Of a DNA stretch of 64,000 bases, positions 27,799-37,855 are shown piece by piece. The notes under the pieces were generated by a model. The model was not told the DNA's origin. It saw nothing but the letters and a program-made list of their open reading frames with translations, and searched no databases. How positions within the stretch are numbered: the first letter of the stretch is position 1; the number at the start of each line of letters is the position of its first letter. The DNA is taken from assembly GCF_004341885.1 (NCBI RefSeq), contig NZ_SLVX01000013.1, positions 62,001 to 126,000 of the forward strand. The letters run 5' to 3'. This stretch comes from Shinella granuli (GTDB lineage: Bacteria; Pseudomonadota; Alphaproteobacteria; Rhizobiales; Rhizobiaceae). Both the position numbers and the translations under genes were made by a program.

Positions 27799-28443
27799 AT
27801 GATGGACGATGCGGAACCCGACGGCGCGATTGCCGCCCTGCGCGCAGCGATGGCGGCCTGTCGGCTCTGTCGCGACGCGCCGGCGAAGGGGCCCGAGGAC
27901 CGGCTGCCGCACGAGCCGCGGCCCGTCGCCGTCCTCTCCGAGGCCGCGCGCATCCTGATCGCCGGCCAGGCGCCGGGGCTGCGGGTGCATGAAAGCGGCC
28001 TGCCGTTCAACGATGCCTCCGGCGACCGGCTGCGCGACTGGCTCGGTGTGACGCGCGAAGCGTTCTACGATCCGCGGAAATTCGCCATCGTGCCGATGGG
28101 CCTCTGTTTCCCGGGCTACGACGCCCATGGCAGCGACCTGCCGCCGCGGCGCGAATGCGCGCCGCTCTGGCGCGCCCGGGCGATCGCCGCCATGCCGCAG
28201 ATCGAACTGGTGCTGGCGATCGGCCAGTATGCCCAGGCCTGGCATCTGGGGGCGGCGAAGGCCGCCAGCATGACGGAGACGGTGCGCGACTGGCGCCGGC
28301 ACCTCCACCGCAATGCGGGGCCTGCCGTGCTGCCGCTGCCCCATCCGAGCTGGCGCAACACCGGCTGGCTGAAGCGCAATCCGTGGTTCGAGGCGGAGGT
28401 TCTGCCCGAGTTGCGAAAGCGGGTGAAAACCCTTACGGAATGA
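27799..28443 (+). CDS. Uracil-DNA glycosylase-superfamily protein
   Basis: A 214-residue protein with an N-terminal CRLCRDAP motif, ILIAGQAPGLRVHESGLPFNDASGDRLRDWLG (the glycosylase phosphate-binding region), and PLPHPSWRNTGWLKRNPW (the second active-site motif HPS). This resembles the UDG-superfamily group annotated as uracil-DNA glycosylase family proteins; enzymatic activity is not proven for the subgroup. Two adjacent ATGs (27799, 27802) follow ACGGAGG. Confidence 0.82.
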   Translation: MMDDAEPDGAIAALRAAMAACRLCRDAPAKGPEDRLPHEPRPVAVLSEAARILIAGQAPGLRVHESGLPFNDASGDRLRDWLGVTREAFYDPRKFAIVPMGLCFPGYDAHGSDLPPRRECAPLWRARAIAAMPQIELVLAIGQYAQAWHLGAAKAASMTETVRDWRRHLHRNAGPAVLPLPHPSWRNTGWLKRNPWFEAEVLPELRKRVKTLTE

Positions 28444-28509
28444 AATGCAATTCTTTCAATTTGTCGCCATCGCGGTATATGAGGGAATTAAATTTCTTAG
28501 GGGAAGTCA

Positions 28510-28998
28510 ATGGACCGTCTGGACCGCAAAATCCTGCGCCTCTTGCAGGAAGATTCCACGCTCGCCGTGGCCGATCTCGCCAAGAAGGTGGGGCTCTCGA
28601 CCACGCCCTGCTGGCGGCGCATCCAGAAGATGGAAGAGGACGGCGTGATCCGCAAGCGCGTCGCGCTGCTCGATCCGGTCAAGATCAACACCAAGGTCAC
28701 GGTCTTCGTGTCGATCCGCACCAACGCCCATTCGACGGAATGGCTGAAGCGCTTTTCCGAGGTGATCGTCGAATTCCCCGAAGTGGTGGAATTCTACCGC
28801 ATGAGCGGCGAGGTGGATTACCTGCTGCGCGTCGTCGTGCCCGACATCGCCGCCTATGACGCCTTCTACAAGCGCATGATCGCCCGCATCGAGATCCGCG
28901 ACGTCTCCTCGGCCTTCGCGATGGAGCAGATCAAGTACACGACCGAGCTGCCGCTCGACTACATGGTCGTGGACAACCAGAAGAGCGGCGAGGAATAG
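28510..28998 (+). CDS. Lrp/AsnC-family transcription regulator
   Basis: 162 residues: N-terminal helix-turn-helix (LDRKILRLLQEDSTLAVADLAKKVGLSTTPCWRRIQKMEEDGVI) and a C-terminal RAM ligand domain (VFVSIRTNAHSTEWLKRFSEVI ... YRMSGEVDYLLRVVVPDI). Such proteins sense amino acids. GGGGAAG precedes the ATG. No divergent target gene is adjacent, so it may act globally or elsewhere. Confidence 0.93.
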   Translation: MDRLDRKILRLLQEDSTLAVADLAKKVGLSTTPCWRRIQKMEEDGVIRKRVALLDPVKINTKVTVFVSIRTNAHSTEWLKRFSEVIVEFPEVVEFYRMSGEVDYLLRVVVPDIAAYDAFYKRMIARIEIRDVSSAFAMEQIKYTTELPLDYMVVDNQKSGEE

Positions 28999-29025
28999 GC
29001 GCTTTGCGCCGCTGCGGCCGGGCTT

Positions 29026-29400
29026 TCAGGAATCCGGCCGCCTGAAGGTCACGACCACCGTCTTCCACGAGTCATAGGGCGCAAGCTCCGCCAGCCCGGC
29101 AAAGGGCGCGCAGCGCACGACCGCGCGCACCGCGCTGGCGGCGAAGGTTTTTGTCGCCGCATCGCCGCCGACCGGGCCGTCGATTTCCGGCGAGCCGTCG
29201 AGCGCGCCCGCTTCCGTCAGCGAGAACTTCACCCGGATCGCCTGCACATGGTCCGGCAGGTCCGCGGGCAGCACCCAGCACGCGGCGATCTTGCCATGCA
29301 GGGCGGCGGCGAGCGCCTGCCGGCCCGCATCGTCCGCCAGCGCCGGGGCGGCAAGCGCGGCCCCGGCGATCAGGGAGACGAGGGCGCGGCGGAGCGCCAC
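29026..29400 (-). CDS. Exported TolA/TonB C-terminal-like protein
   Basis: A 124-residue protein with a clear signal peptide (LRRALVSLIAGAALAAPALA-DD) and a short domain (ALHGKIAACWVLPADL ... QAIRVKFSLTEAGALDGSPEI ... AASAVRAVVRCAPF) reminiscent of the TolA domain III/TonB C-terminal fold, but without the membrane anchor of TolA. Starts with GTG one base after the stop of the upstream dehydrogenase gene, so it is translationally linked to it. Role unknown. Confidence 0.7.
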   Translation of the reverse strand: MALRRALVSLIAGAALAAPALADDAGRQALAAALHGKIAACWVLPADLPDHVQAIRVKFSLTEAGALDGSPEIDGPVGGDAATKTFAASAVRAVVRCAPFAGLAELAPYDSWKTVVVTFRRPDS

Positions 29401-29401
29401 G

Positions 29402-30274
29402 TCATTTCCTCTGAAGGCGCGCGAGCAGCGAGGACGTGTCCCAGCGATTGCCGCCCATGTCCTGCACGTCGCCGTAGAACTGGTCGATCAGCGCGGTGAC
29501 GGGCAGTTTCGCGCCGTTGAGGCGGGCTTCCGAAAGCACGATGCCGAGGTCCTTGCGCATCCAGTCGATGGCGAAGCCGAAGTCGTACTTGCCGGCGATC
29601 ATCGTCTTGTGGCGATTGTCCATCTGCCAGGAGCCGGCCGCGCCCTTGGAGATGACCTCGATGACCGCCTCCATGTCGAGCCCGGCCTTCATGCCGAAAT
29701 GGATGCCCTCGGCGAGCCCCTGCACGACGCCGGCGACGCAGATCTGGTTGACCATCTTGGCAAGCTGGCCGGCGCCTGCCGGGCCCATCAGGCCGACCAT
29801 GCGGGCATAGGCGTCGATGACCGGCCGCGCCTTGTCGAACGTGTCCTTATCGCCGCCGCACATGACCGTCAGGACGCCGTTTTCCGCGCCGGCCTGGCCG
29901 CCGGAGACGGGCGCGTCGAGGAAGGCGAAACCCTTTTCGCGGGCCGCGGCGTCGAGTTCGCGCGCGACCTCCGCGGAGGCGGTGGTGTTGTCGATGAGGA
30001 CGGCGCCGGGCTTCATGCCGTCGAAGACGCCGCCCTCGGCGGTGGTGACGGAGCGCAGGTCGTCGTCATTGCCGACGCAGGTGAAGACGAAATCGGCACC
30101 CTCCGCGGCTTGCGCCGGGGTGCGGAAGGCCTTGCCGCCGAATTGGGCGGCCCATGTCTCCGCCTTGGCGAAGGTGCGGTTGTAGACCGCGACCTCATGG
30201 CCGCCCTTGACCTTGAGGTGCCCCGCCATGGGATAGCCCATGACGCCGAGACCGATGAATGCAACCTTTGCCAT
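29402..30274 (-). CDS. NAD-dependent beta-hydroxyacid dehydrogenase (3-hydroxyisobutyrate dehydrogenase family)
   Basis: A 290-residue enzyme with the Rossmann motif VAFIGLGVMGYPMAGHL, the substrate signature FLDAPVSGGQAGAENGVL, and the catalytic Lys in GAGQLAKMVNQ. This is the MmsB/GarR/GlxR family; substrate (3-hydroxyisobutyrate, tartronate semialdehyde or a related acid) is not determined. GGAGG precedes the ATG. It is upstream of the TolA-like gene. Confidence 0.92.
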   Translation of the reverse strand: MAKVAFIGLGVMGYPMAGHLKVKGGHEVAVYNRTFAKAETWAAQFGGKAFRTPAQAAEGADFVFTCVGNDDDLRSVTTAEGGVFDGMKPGAVLIDNTTASAEVARELDAAAREKGFAFLDAPVSGGQAGAENGVLTVMCGGDKDTFDKARPVIDAYARMVGLMGPAGAGQLAKMVNQICVAGVVQGLAEGIHFGMKAGLDMEAVIEVISKGAAGSWQMDNRHKTMIAGKYDFGFAIDWMRKDLGIVLSEARLNGAKLPVTALIDQFYGDVQDMGGNRWDTSSLLARLQRK

Positions 30275-30437
30275 GCTGTAACCTCCTGCAATCGTTGGCA
30301 GGAGGTGTAGCGGATCATCGGTTTTTGCGAAAGTGTTTCTCGATGTGTGTTCGATGAGAGCAGCGCGACAAGACAGACTTCGCCTGAACACAGTTGCCAC
30401 GGTACCGGCGCCTCCAGGAGGAAACCGGGACATGGTT

Positions 30438-31241
30438 TCAGCCGGTGCTGAGAAGCAGCGCCCGATGATCCGATACCTCCGGCGATTCCACCACCGTGAA
30501 ATCGGCAACGCGGACCATCGCGTTCACCAGCATGTAGTCCGCATAGCGGCCGGGCTTCGTGTAGAGCGAGGTCCGCGTGTCGGTGAAGCCGCGGGTGGTG
30601 ACGAGGTCGGTGAGGCCGATCTGTGCGAGTGTCTTGAAGGTATGGCTCTGCGGCAGCAGGTTGAAATCACCGCAGAGGACGAGGCCTTCGTCCTGGTGCT
30701 GCAGGCGCGCGATGAGGGCGGCGAGGGCTTCGGCCTGCGCCGCGCGCTCCGGCGTGTCGCCCTTGCCGTCGACGGTTCGAAGGCCGTGGAGCTGCGCGAC
30801 GGTGAGCGCGCGGTCCGCGGCATAGTCGTAGAGGCGGAAGGCGTGGGCATTGCGGGGACGGGGGTGGGGGCCGAAACCGTGCGGGGAGAACGCGCCGTGC
30901 ACGAAATCGAGCGCCTGGCCGATCACGGCGATATCCTGGCGGATGAAGGTGGCGAGGCCGAATTCCTGCCAGCAAGGACGGTCGTCATCCGTCAGCTCGC
31001 CCCGCATGGCCGGCGCGAAGAAGCCGTCATGGCCGGGCAGGGCGGCGGCGATATCCCGGTAGAGATTGGCGCGCTGCTGGAGTTCCACCGCGCCATCGCG
31101 ATAGGTCAGCCATGCCGACCGCGCGGCGATGGCCCGCGGGACCTCCTGCAGGCAATAGACATCGGCATCGACGGCCCTGAGATAGTCGATGAGCGACGCG
31201 TGCAGCATGCCGCCCCAGACGTTCAGCGACAGGATCCTCAT
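30438..31241 (-). CDS. Endonuclease/exonuclease/phosphatase-family protein
   Basis: A 267-residue EEP-fold hydrolase: MRILSLNVWGG (first catalytic Asn), VYCLQEVP (metal-binding Glu), LVLCGDFNLLP (Asp/Asn pair) and the C-terminal VVESPEVSDHRALLL (catalytic Asp-His). No signal peptide. The family includes nucleases, sphingomyelinases and inositol phosphatases, and the substrate cannot be chosen from sequence. Confidence 0.9.
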   Translation of the reverse strand: MRILSLNVWGGMLHASLIDYLRAVDADVYCLQEVPRAIAARSAWLTYRDGAVELQQRANLYRDIAAALPGHDGFFAPAMRGELTDDDRPCWQEFGLATFIRQDIAVIGQALDFVHGAFSPHGFGPHPRPRNAHAFRLYDYAADRALTVAQLHGLRTVDGKGDTPERAAQAEALAALIARLQHQDEGLVLCGDFNLLPQSHTFKTLAQIGLTDLVTTRGFTDTRTSLYTKPGRYADYMLVNAMVRVADFTVVESPEVSDHRALLLSTG

Positions 31242-31334
31242 GCGTGCCGCTCCTCCCGCGCGTTTCCTGCGAACCCGGACGCATGATGCGGGTCCGCATC
31301 GGCATGTGAACCGATCGTCTTGGCCGGCGAAGGA

Positions 31335-32741
31335 TCACTTCGCCTGCGACAGGTCGCCCATGCGGTTCCAGGCGTCGAGGCCGGCGATCTTGTAGGCTTC
31401 GGCGAGCGTCGGATAGTTGAAGGTGTTCTCGACGAAATATTCGACGGTGCCCTTCAGGTTCAAGACGGCCTGGCCGATATGGACGAGCTCCGTCGCGCCT
31501 TCGCCGACGATGTGCACGCCGAGCAGGCGCCGCGTCTTCAGCGAGAAGATCATCTTCAACAGGCCGGAATTGAGGCCCATGATGTGGCCGCGCGAGGTCT
31601 CGCGGAAACGCGCCATGCCGCATTCATAGGGGATGCCGCGTTCCTTCACCTCTTCCTCCGTCAGGCCGCAGGTCGAGATTTCCGGCACGGCGTAGATGCC
31701 GTAGGGGAAATATTTCGGCGGCTCCTTGGCGATGGCGCCGACGGCGACACGGGCGGCGATGCGGCCCTGTTCCATGGAGGTGGAGGCAAGGCTCGGGAAG
31801 CCGACGACGTCGCCGGCGGCGTAGATATGCGGCACGTCGGTCTGGAAGGTTTCCGGGTTCACGCTGAGGCGGCCGCGCGAATCGGCCGTCAGGCCCGCTG
31901 CGGCGAGGTTCAGGCTGTCCGTCGCGCCGACGCGGCCGGCGGCATAAAGCACCATGTCGCAGGTGACGTGGCGGCCGTTGTCCAGCGTGATCTCGCATTT
32001 GCCGTTTTCCAGCTTCTCCACCTTGTCGGCCTTCTGGCCGAGGATGAGCTTCATGTTGCGGTCGCGCAGATCGTGGATGAATTCCTCGACGATCTCCCTG
32101 TCGATGAAATCGAGGATCGTCGGCTTGGGATCGATGACGGTGACCTGCGTGTCGAGCGCGGAGAAGATCGTGGCATATTCGATGCCGATGACGCCGGCGC
32201 CGATGACGGCCATGGAGCGCGGCAGGTCCTTGATATCAAGGAGCTCGTCGCTGTCGAGAACGCTGACGCCGTCGAAGGGGATGCTTTCCGGGCGGTACGG
32301 CTTGGTGCCGACGGCCAGCATGATGCTCTTGGCCTGGACGTGAACGGTCTCGCCGTCGTCCCTGGTGATCTCCATCGTCTCCGGCGTGACGAACTTCGCC
32401 TTGCCGCGCATGTGCTGCACGCGGTTGCGGGCGAACTGGTGCTCCAGCACCTCCACCTCGTGGTCGAGCGTGATGAGCAGGCGGCGGCGCAGGTCGTCGG
32501 CGCTGATCTCCTGCTTGACGCGGTAGGCGCGGCCGTAGAAGCCGCGCTCGCGCCAGCCGGACAGGTTCAGCGCGGTCTCGCGCAGCGTCTTCGAGGGGAT
32601 CGTGCCGGTGTGCACCGAAACGCCGCCGACGCGTTTTCCCTGTTCGATGACGAGGACTTTGCGCCCGAGCTTTGCCGCCTGGATGGCGCCACGGCGGCCT
32701 GCGGGGCCGCTGCCCACGACGACGAGATCATATTCCTGCAT
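31335..32741 (-). CDS. sthA: Soluble pyridine nucleotide transhydrogenase
   Basis: Flavoprotein that exchanges hydride between NADPH and NAD. 468 residues with FAD motif LVVVGSGPAGRRGAIQAAKLG and NAD motif MAVIGAGVIGIEYA. The usual redox disulphide of this flavoprotein family is absent: the position reads GGVSVHTGTIPSKTLRE, the SthA hallmark, which separates it from lipoamide dehydrogenase and mercuric reductase. Start ATG 32741 (MQEYDLVVV) fits the fold; the frame upstream has no similarity. Confidence 0.92.
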   Translation of the reverse strand: MQEYDLVVVGSGPAGRRGAIQAAKLGRKVLVIEQGKRVGGVSVHTGTIPSKTLRETALNLSGWRERGFYGRAYRVKQEISADDLRRRLLITLDHEVEVLEHQFARNRVQHMRGKAKFVTPETMEITRDDGETVHVQAKSIMLAVGTKPYRPESIPFDGVSVLDSDELLDIKDLPRSMAVIGAGVIGIEYATIFSALDTQVTVIDPKPTILDFIDREIVEEFIHDLRDRNMKLILGQKADKVEKLENGKCEITLDNGRHVTCDMVLYAAGRVGATDSLNLAAAGLTADSRGRLSVNPETFQTDVPHIYAAGDVVGFPSLASTSMEQGRIAARVAVGAIAKEPPKYFPYGIYAVPEISTCGLTEEEVKERGIPYECGMARFRETSRGHIMGLNSGLLKMIFSLKTRRLLGVHIVGEGATELVHIGQAVLNLKGTVEYFVENTFNYPTLAEAYKIAGLDAWNRMGDLSQAK

Positions 32742-32924
32742 GTAAGATGGCCCCAGCCTTTTGCGGGAAGAATCATATTGCGATGCAGCAATTGTCTTCG
32801 CCGTGCAAATTTTCGTCAACCGAATGTGGCAGCAAACCGTTTCAATCGGATGAAGGAACGCTCACCCGATTTCGTTGTTTTGTAACGCGATTCGGCGGTT
32901 CCCCACAGGGCGCCGCCTTTCCTT

Positions 32925-33755
32925 TCAGATCAGTCTCAGCCCTTTGAGGCTGGCATGCCCGTCCTTGCCGATGATGATGTGGTCATGCACCGTGATACCA
33001 AGCGGCCGGGCGGTCTCCACGATCGTCTTCGTCATATCGATGTCCGCGCGCGACGGCGTCGGGTCGCCGGACGGGTGGTTGTGGACGAGGATGATCGCCG
33101 TCGACGACAGTTCCAGCGCGCGGCGCACCACCTCGCGCGGATAGACCGGCGTGTGGTCCACCGTGCCGTGGCCCTGCACTTCGTCGGCGATCAGCGTGTT
33201 GCGCTTGTCGAGGAAGAGGATGCGGAACTGCTCGCGCGGCTCGTGCGCCATGGCGGCGTGGCAATATTGAATGACCGAGGACCAGGAGGCGAGCACGGTC
33301 TTGTTGCGGATCTCGCTCTTCAGCGTGCGCTGGGCGACGGCCGAGACGAGCTTCAGGTCCAGCGCCACCGCCTCGCCGATGCCCTTCACCTCCTGCAGCA
33401 GGGCGGGCGTCGCGCCAAAGACGCCGGCCAGCGTGCCGAAGCGGTCGAGCAGGGCCTTTGCCACCGGCTTCGTGTCGCGGCGGGGGATGAGGCGGAAGAG
33501 GAGGAGTTCGAGGATCTCGTAATCGGCGAGCGCCCCGTCGCCGCTGTCGCGGAAGCGCAGGCGCAGCCGCTCGCGGTGGCCGTGATAGTGCTTGTCTTCC
33601 GCTGCCGGAAGGGCCTTGGCGGGCGTCGCATGGGTGGGGCGTTCGAAGAAGTGGCCCCGCTCGTCGAGCGCATCGAAAAGGTCGTCGGCGGTCGTCGGGG
33701 CGTTCCCCGTCCCATCGGGGTGTGTCGAGTCCGTGCGTCCGCGCGATCCCGTCAT
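32925..33755 (-). CDS. radC: RadC-family JAB-domain protein
   Basis: A 276-residue protein with an N-terminal helix-hairpin-helix region ([28 protein letters not shown] ... [17 protein letters not shown]) and a C-terminal JAB/MPN domain with metal motif [17 protein letters not shown]. The historic DNA-repair role is disputed. The N-terminal 60 residues are low in conservation. It begins 8 bases after the map stop, as the last gene of phaC-sfsA-map-radC on the minus strand. Confidence 0.92.
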   Translation of the reverse strand: MTGSRGRTDSTHPDGTGNAPTTADDLFDALDERGHFFERPTHATPAKALPAAEDKHYHGHRERLRLRFRDSGDGALADYEILELLLFRLIPRRDTKPVAKALLDRFGTLAGVFGATPALLQEVKGIGEAVALDLKLVSAVAQRTLKSEIRNKTVLASWSSVIQYCHAAMAHEPREQFRILFLDKRNTLIADEVQGHGTVDHTPVYPREVVRRALELSSTAIILVHNHPSGDPTPSRADIDMTKTIVETARPLGITVHDHIIIGKDGHASLKGLRLI

Positions 33756-33763
33756 GGGCGGCC

Positions 33764-34591
33764 TTAAGCGGAAAGGCCGGGGCGGTCGAGGCCGCCGGGC
33801 GAAAGCGTGAAGATCTCGCAGCCATCCGCCGTCACGCCCACCGTGTGCTCGTACTGGGCGGAGAGCGAGCGGTCGCGCGTCACCGCCGTCCAGCCGTCGG
33901 AGAGCACCTTCACATGCGGGCGGCCGAGATTGATCATCGGCTCGATGGTGAAGATCATGCCCTCCTTCATTTCCGGCCCTTCGTTGGCGCGGCCGTAATG
34001 CAGGATGTTCGGCGCGTCGTGGAAGAGGCGGCCGACGCCGTGGCCGCAGAAATCGCGCACCACCGAGCAGCGCTCGGCCTCGGCATAGGCCTGGATCGCC
34101 TCGCCGATGGCGCCGGTGCGCGCGCCGGGCCTGACGGCGGCGATGCCGCGCATCAGGCATTCGTGCGTGACTTCGAGCAGGCGCTCGGCGGCGCGCTTGA
34201 TCTCGCCGACGGGATACATGCGGCTCGAATCGCCGTGCCAGCCGTCGAGGATGAAGGTGACGTCGATATTGACGACATCGCCCTCGCGCAGCGGCTTCTC
34301 GTTGGGGATGCCGTGACAGACGACGTGGTTGATCGAGGTGCAGCTCGACCTGGTGTAGCCGCGGTAGTTCAGCGTCGCGGGCAGGGCGCCGTGGTCCATG
34401 CCGAATTCGAAGACGAAGCGATCGATGACATCGGTGGGAACGCCCGGCTTGACCAGCGGGTAGAGCTCGTCGAGGCAGCGCGCCGTGAGCTGGCAGGCCT
34501 TGCGCATGCCGGCAAAGGCCTCGGCGTCGTAAAGGCGGATCACGCCCGTATTCTTCAGCGGCGCGGAGGTCGCGTCGATATAGGTCACCAT
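33764..34591 (-). CDS. map: Methionine aminopeptidase, type I
   Basis: Removes the initiator Met from nascent proteins. The 275-residue pita-bread enzyme shows [10 protein letters not shown], the metal Asp residues in [24 protein letters not shown], His in [14 protein letters not shown], Glu in [10 protein letters not shown] and the last Glu in [11 protein letters not shown]. Between sfsA and radC, the common rhizobial order. Confidence 0.96.
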   Translation of the reverse strand: MVTYIDATSAPLKNTGVIRLYDAEAFAGMRKACQLTARCLDELYPLVKPGVPTDVIDRFVFEFGMDHGALPATLNYRGYTRSSCTSINHVVCHGIPNEKPLREGDVVNIDVTFILDGWHGDSSRMYPVGEIKRAAERLLEVTHECLMRGIAAVRPGARTGAIGEAIQAYAEAERCSVVRDFCGHGVGRLFHDAPNILHYGRANEGPEMKEGMIFTIEPMINLGRPHVKVLSDGWTAVTRDRSLSAQYEHTVGVTADGCEIFTLSPGGLDRPGLSA

Positions 34592-34621
34592 GGTCGAACT
34601 TTCGCTAGTCTGTCCGCATGT

Positions 34622-35341
34622 TCATAGATCAGCCAGACCGGGTTCGTCCATGGCGATCGACGCCACGGGCCGGATTTGCTGGGATGTAACGGCGCATTTG
34701 ACCGCATAGGCCTCGACGCCGCGCGAAAGCGCCCGGCGGAAGCCGGCCGCATAGACGGGGTCGAGATCGGCGCAGATGCGGAACCGCGAACAATCCTCCC
34801 GCTGGACGAGATAGAGCATGACCGCACGGAAACCGGCCTCGGCCATGTCGCCGAGTTCTTCGAGGTGCTTTGCGCCGCGCGCCGTCACCGTGTCGGGAAA
34901 TTCCGCAAGGCCGGCGGCGCGGCGGAAATGCACGTTCTTCACCTCGACATAGGCAAGGGGCCGGTCCGGCCCGGACAGGAGGATGTCGATGCGCGAATTG
35001 CGGCCGTATTTCCTCTCCCGCTCGAGGACGGGATAGGTGCCGAGATCGGCGACCAGGCCGGCGCGGATCGCCTCCTCCGCCAGCCGGTTCGGCAGGCCCG
35101 TATTGATGCCGACGACGGTGTTATCCGCCTCCACCAGTTCGAGGCGATGGCGGTGCTTGCGCGTCGGGCTGTCGCTCTGCGACATCCAGATGCGCGAGCC
35201 CGGCGCCGTCAGGCCGCGCATCGAGCCGGTATTGGGGCAGGAGCCGGTGATCGCCGAGCCGTCGTCGAGGATGGCGTCGAACAGGAAGCGCTTGTAGCGC
35301 TGCACAAGGGTGCCGGAAACGAGCGGCGGATCGAACTTCAT
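34622..35341 (-). CDS. sfsA: SfsA-family DNA/RNA nuclease-like protein
   Basis: A 239-residue SfsA protein: [28 protein letters not shown], the PD-(D/E)XK-like core [25 protein letters not shown] and [15 protein letters not shown]. SfsA was named for sugar fermentation stimulation in E. coli and binds nucleic acid. Stop codon 30 bases before the map start. Confidence 0.94.
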   Translation of the reverse strand: MKFDPPLVSGTLVQRYKRFLFDAILDDGSAITGSCPNTGSMRGLTAPGSRIWMSQSDSPTRKHRHRLELVEADNTVVGINTGLPNRLAEEAIRAGLVADLGTYPVLERERKYGRNSRIDILLSGPDRPLAYVEVKNVHFRRAAGLAEFPDTVTARGAKHLEELGDMAEAGFRAVMLYLVQREDCSRFRICADLDPVYAAGFRRALSRGVEAYAVKCAVTSQQIRPVASIAMDEPGLADL

Positions 35342-35354
35342 GGGGCGTCGACGA

Positions 35355-37211
35355 TCAGGCGCGCACGCGCACGTAGGAGCCGGGCGCCTCCTCGATCGAG
35401 TTCATCGTGCCGCCGGTCTTGCGTGCCGGCACCATGCGGTCGTCCTGCGCCTTGATCCAGTCGTGCCAGTGCGGCCACCAGGAGCCGGGCGTTTCCTTCG
35501 CCTTTTCCACCCAGTCCTCGAATTCGCCCTTCACCGGCCCGCCGGTCCAGTACTGGTATTTCATCTTGTCCGGCGGATTGACGACGCCGGCGATGTGGCC
35601 GGAGCCGGCCATCACATAGGTCACCTTGCCGCCGAAGAACTTGCTGCCGACGAAGACCGATTTCGCCGGCGCGATATGGTCCTCCCTGGTGGCGAGGTTG
35701 TAGATCGGGATCTTGACGTCCTTCAGCGACAGCGTCTTGCCGGCAAGCGTCATCTCGCCCTTGGCAAGGGTGTTGTTGAGATAACAATTCCTCAGGTAAA
35801 ACGAGTGGTTGGCGGCGGGCATTCGCGTGGAATCCGAATTCCAGTAGAGCAGGTCGAAGGGCATGGGATCCTGGCCCTTCAGGTAGTTGTTGACGAAATA
35901 GGGCCAGATCAGCTCGGAGGCGCGCAGCATGTTGAAGGCGGTCGCCATCTTCGAGCCGTCGAGATAGCCGGTCGTCTTCATGCCGCGCTCGATGAGGTCG
36001 ATCTGCTCCTCGTCGGCGAAGACCTTCAGGTCGCCGGCATGGGTGAAGTCGACCTGCGTGGTGAAGAGCGTTGCCGTGCGGATGCGCTTGTCGCCCTCCT
36101 GGCCGTGCAAGGCGAGGGTGGCCGCAAGCAGCGTGCCGCCGACGCAATAGCCGATGGCGTTCACCTCGTCCTCGCCGGTTGCCTGGCTGATCGTGTCGAG
36201 CGCGAAGCCGATGCCCTCGCGGGCATAGGATTCCCAGTCCTTGGTCGCATGCCGCTCGTCCGGGTTCACCCAGGAGATGACGAAGACCGTGTGGCCCTGG
36301 TCGACCGCCCACTTGATGAAGGACTTCGCCGGGTTGAGGTCGAGGATGTAGAACTTGTTGATCCAGGGCGGGCAGATGAGCAGCGGGCGCTTCAGCACCT
36401 TTTCCGTCGTCGCGTCGTACTGGATGACCTGGCAGACATCGCTCTGCGCCAGCACCTTGCCCGGCGTCAGCGCCATGTTCTCGCCGATCGCGAACTTGCT
36501 CGTGTCGGTCTGGCGCAGCTTCAGGTCGCCGCGGCCGGCGGCGATGTCCTCGGCCAGCATCTTCATGCCCCGCACCAGGTTGGCGCCGTTGGAAGCCACC
36601 GTCTCGCGGTAGAGCTGCGGATTGGTGGTGACGAAATTGCTCGGCGAGATCGCGCTGGCGATCTGCTTCACATAGAAGCCCGCCTTGTGGCGCGTGTGCT
36701 CGTCGAGCCCTTCGGCATCCGTGACCAGCTTCTCCGCCCAGTCGGAGGTGACGAAATAGGCCTGGCGCAGGAAATCGAAGAAGGGGTTCTTCACCCAGTC
36801 CTCGTCGGCAAAGCGCTTGTCCTTGCCGTGCGGATCGGGCGCGGCGTCCTGCGCCTCGCCGGAAAGGCGCCCCAGCGTGCGCGACCAGATGTTGAAATAG
36901 CTGCCGAGCAGCAGCGTCTGCGCCTCCAGCGTGCGGCGCGGGTCCGTCAGCCAGTATTCGGAGACTTTGGAGAGGGTTTTCACCATGTCGACCATCGGCT
37001 CGGAAACCGTGTCGACCTTCTCGCCGCTTTCGCGCGGGGCAAGCCAGGCGGAGGCGGCCTTGCCGAGCTGTTCGATGGTGCGCGCGAAGTTGACCGTCAG
37101 CGCCTCGGGATCCTTGACGATGTAGGGCTCGATCGTCGCGGGGTCGAAGGGCTGGAAACCGGGTTTGTTTCCGGCCGCATCGCGTTCATTCGCCTTGCGT
37201 TCGTCGGCCAT
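35355..37211 (-). CDS. phaC: Class I poly(3-hydroxyalkanoate) synthase
   Basis: Polymerises 3-hydroxybutyryl-CoA into PHB granules. The 618-residue protein carries the lipase-like box [12 protein letters not shown] with catalytic Cys356, the [12 protein letters not shown] region, and the catalytic Asp/His near [13 protein letters not shown] and [15 protein letters not shown]. The extended N-terminus (first 110 residues) is of class I length. GGGAGGG precedes the ATG. The divergent A/T-rich promoter region of 125 bases is shared with a small lipoprotein gene. Confidence 0.96.
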   Translation of the reverse strand: MADERKANERDAAGNKPGFQPFDPATIEPYIVKDPEALTVNFARTIEQLGKAASAWLAPRESGEKVDTVSEPMVDMVKTLSKVSEYWLTDPRRTLEAQTLLLGSYFNIWSRTLGRLSGEAQDAAPDPHGKDKRFADEDWVKNPFFDFLRQAYFVTSDWAEKLVTDAEGLDEHTRHKAGFYVKQIASAISPSNFVTTNPQLYRETVASNGANLVRGMKMLAEDIAAGRGDLKLRQTDTSKFAIGENMALTPGKVLAQSDVCQVIQYDATTEKVLKRPLLICPPWINKFYILDLNPAKSFIKWAVDQGHTVFVISWVNPDERHATKDWESYAREGIGFALDTISQATGEDEVNAIGYCVGGTLLAATLALHGQEGDKRIRTATLFTTQVDFTHAGDLKVFADEEQIDLIERGMKTTGYLDGSKMATAFNMLRASELIWPYFVNNYLKGQDPMPFDLLYWNSDSTRMPAANHSFYLRNCYLNNTLAKGEMTLAGKTLSLKDVKIPIYNLATREDHIAPAKSVFVGSKFFGGKVTYVMAGSGHIAGVVNPPDKMKYQYWTGGPVKGEFEDWVEKAKETPGSWWPHWHDWIKAQDDRMVPARKTGGTMNSIEEAPGSYVRVRA

Positions 37212-37336
37212 GGTTCCCTCCCGATTTTATTGTTACTTTTGTATTTTTACATTCTCTACGAAACAGATTACAAGGGCCTGACAGCCGCACAAGGCAATAT
37301 CGGGAACCGGTCGTTTCGACAGGAGCATACAGCCAC

Positions 37337-37681
37337 ATGGCGTTCGAAATCAGGCGCTTGCGCGCCGCTCTTCTCATGGCCGCCGCCGCGGCGGCGCTCG
37401 CCTCCTGCGCCTCGAGCGAGACGACGTCGACCGCGACGGTGAATGCCGGCGCGAACCGGGCCGACGTCTATCCCGACATCACGGCGATCGTCAGCGCCGA
37501 GACGCAGCAGATGAGCGACGAGGAGGCGGCCAGCTACAGCGCGCGCCTGACGGCGCTCTCGGGCAGCCGCCGCTCGGGCGCGATCTCGGAAGCCGAATAC
37601 CGCCGTCAGCTCGCCGAATTGCAGGCGCTGCGCGACGGCCATGGCAAGGCGGCGCTTTCGCAAATCGAGAAGACGAATTAG
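37337..37681 (+). CDS. Small outer-membrane-type lipoprotein, function unknown
   Basis: 114 residues: basic N-terminus, hydrophobic core and lipobox LASC (signal peptide LLMAAAAAALASC), then a polar, helix-prone mature part (AETQQMSDEEAASYSARLTALSGSRRSGAISEAEYRRQLAELQAL). The latter resembles the SHOCT-type EYxxxLxxL tail of many small lipoproteins. Divergent from phaC. No specific function recognised. Confidence 0.82.
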   Translation: MAFEIRRLRAALLMAAAAAALASCASSETTSTATVNAGANRADVYPDITAIVSAETQQMSDEEAASYSARLTALSGSRRSGAISEAEYRRQLAELQALRDGHGKAALSQIEKTN

Positions 37682-37855
37682 CGCTTGCGTTTCTTGCCGT
37701 TTGGCAGCAAAGCGGATGACGGCCAATTGGCCGTCGGCCGGGCGGAGCGCCTTCATTTCGAACGCTTTCGTCCGTATCCGATTTCTTGATTCGCACGGAG
37801 TTTTGCGCCGTCCGGCAAGGCCGCCGGAGGGGCTTCGTGCCTAACGGGGTTGAAG

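Noticed and set aside
31335-32741. Dihydrolipoamide dehydrogenase or mercuric reductase
   Set aside because: The active-site disulphide motif is absent (GGVSVHTGTIPSK), which is typical of SthA.
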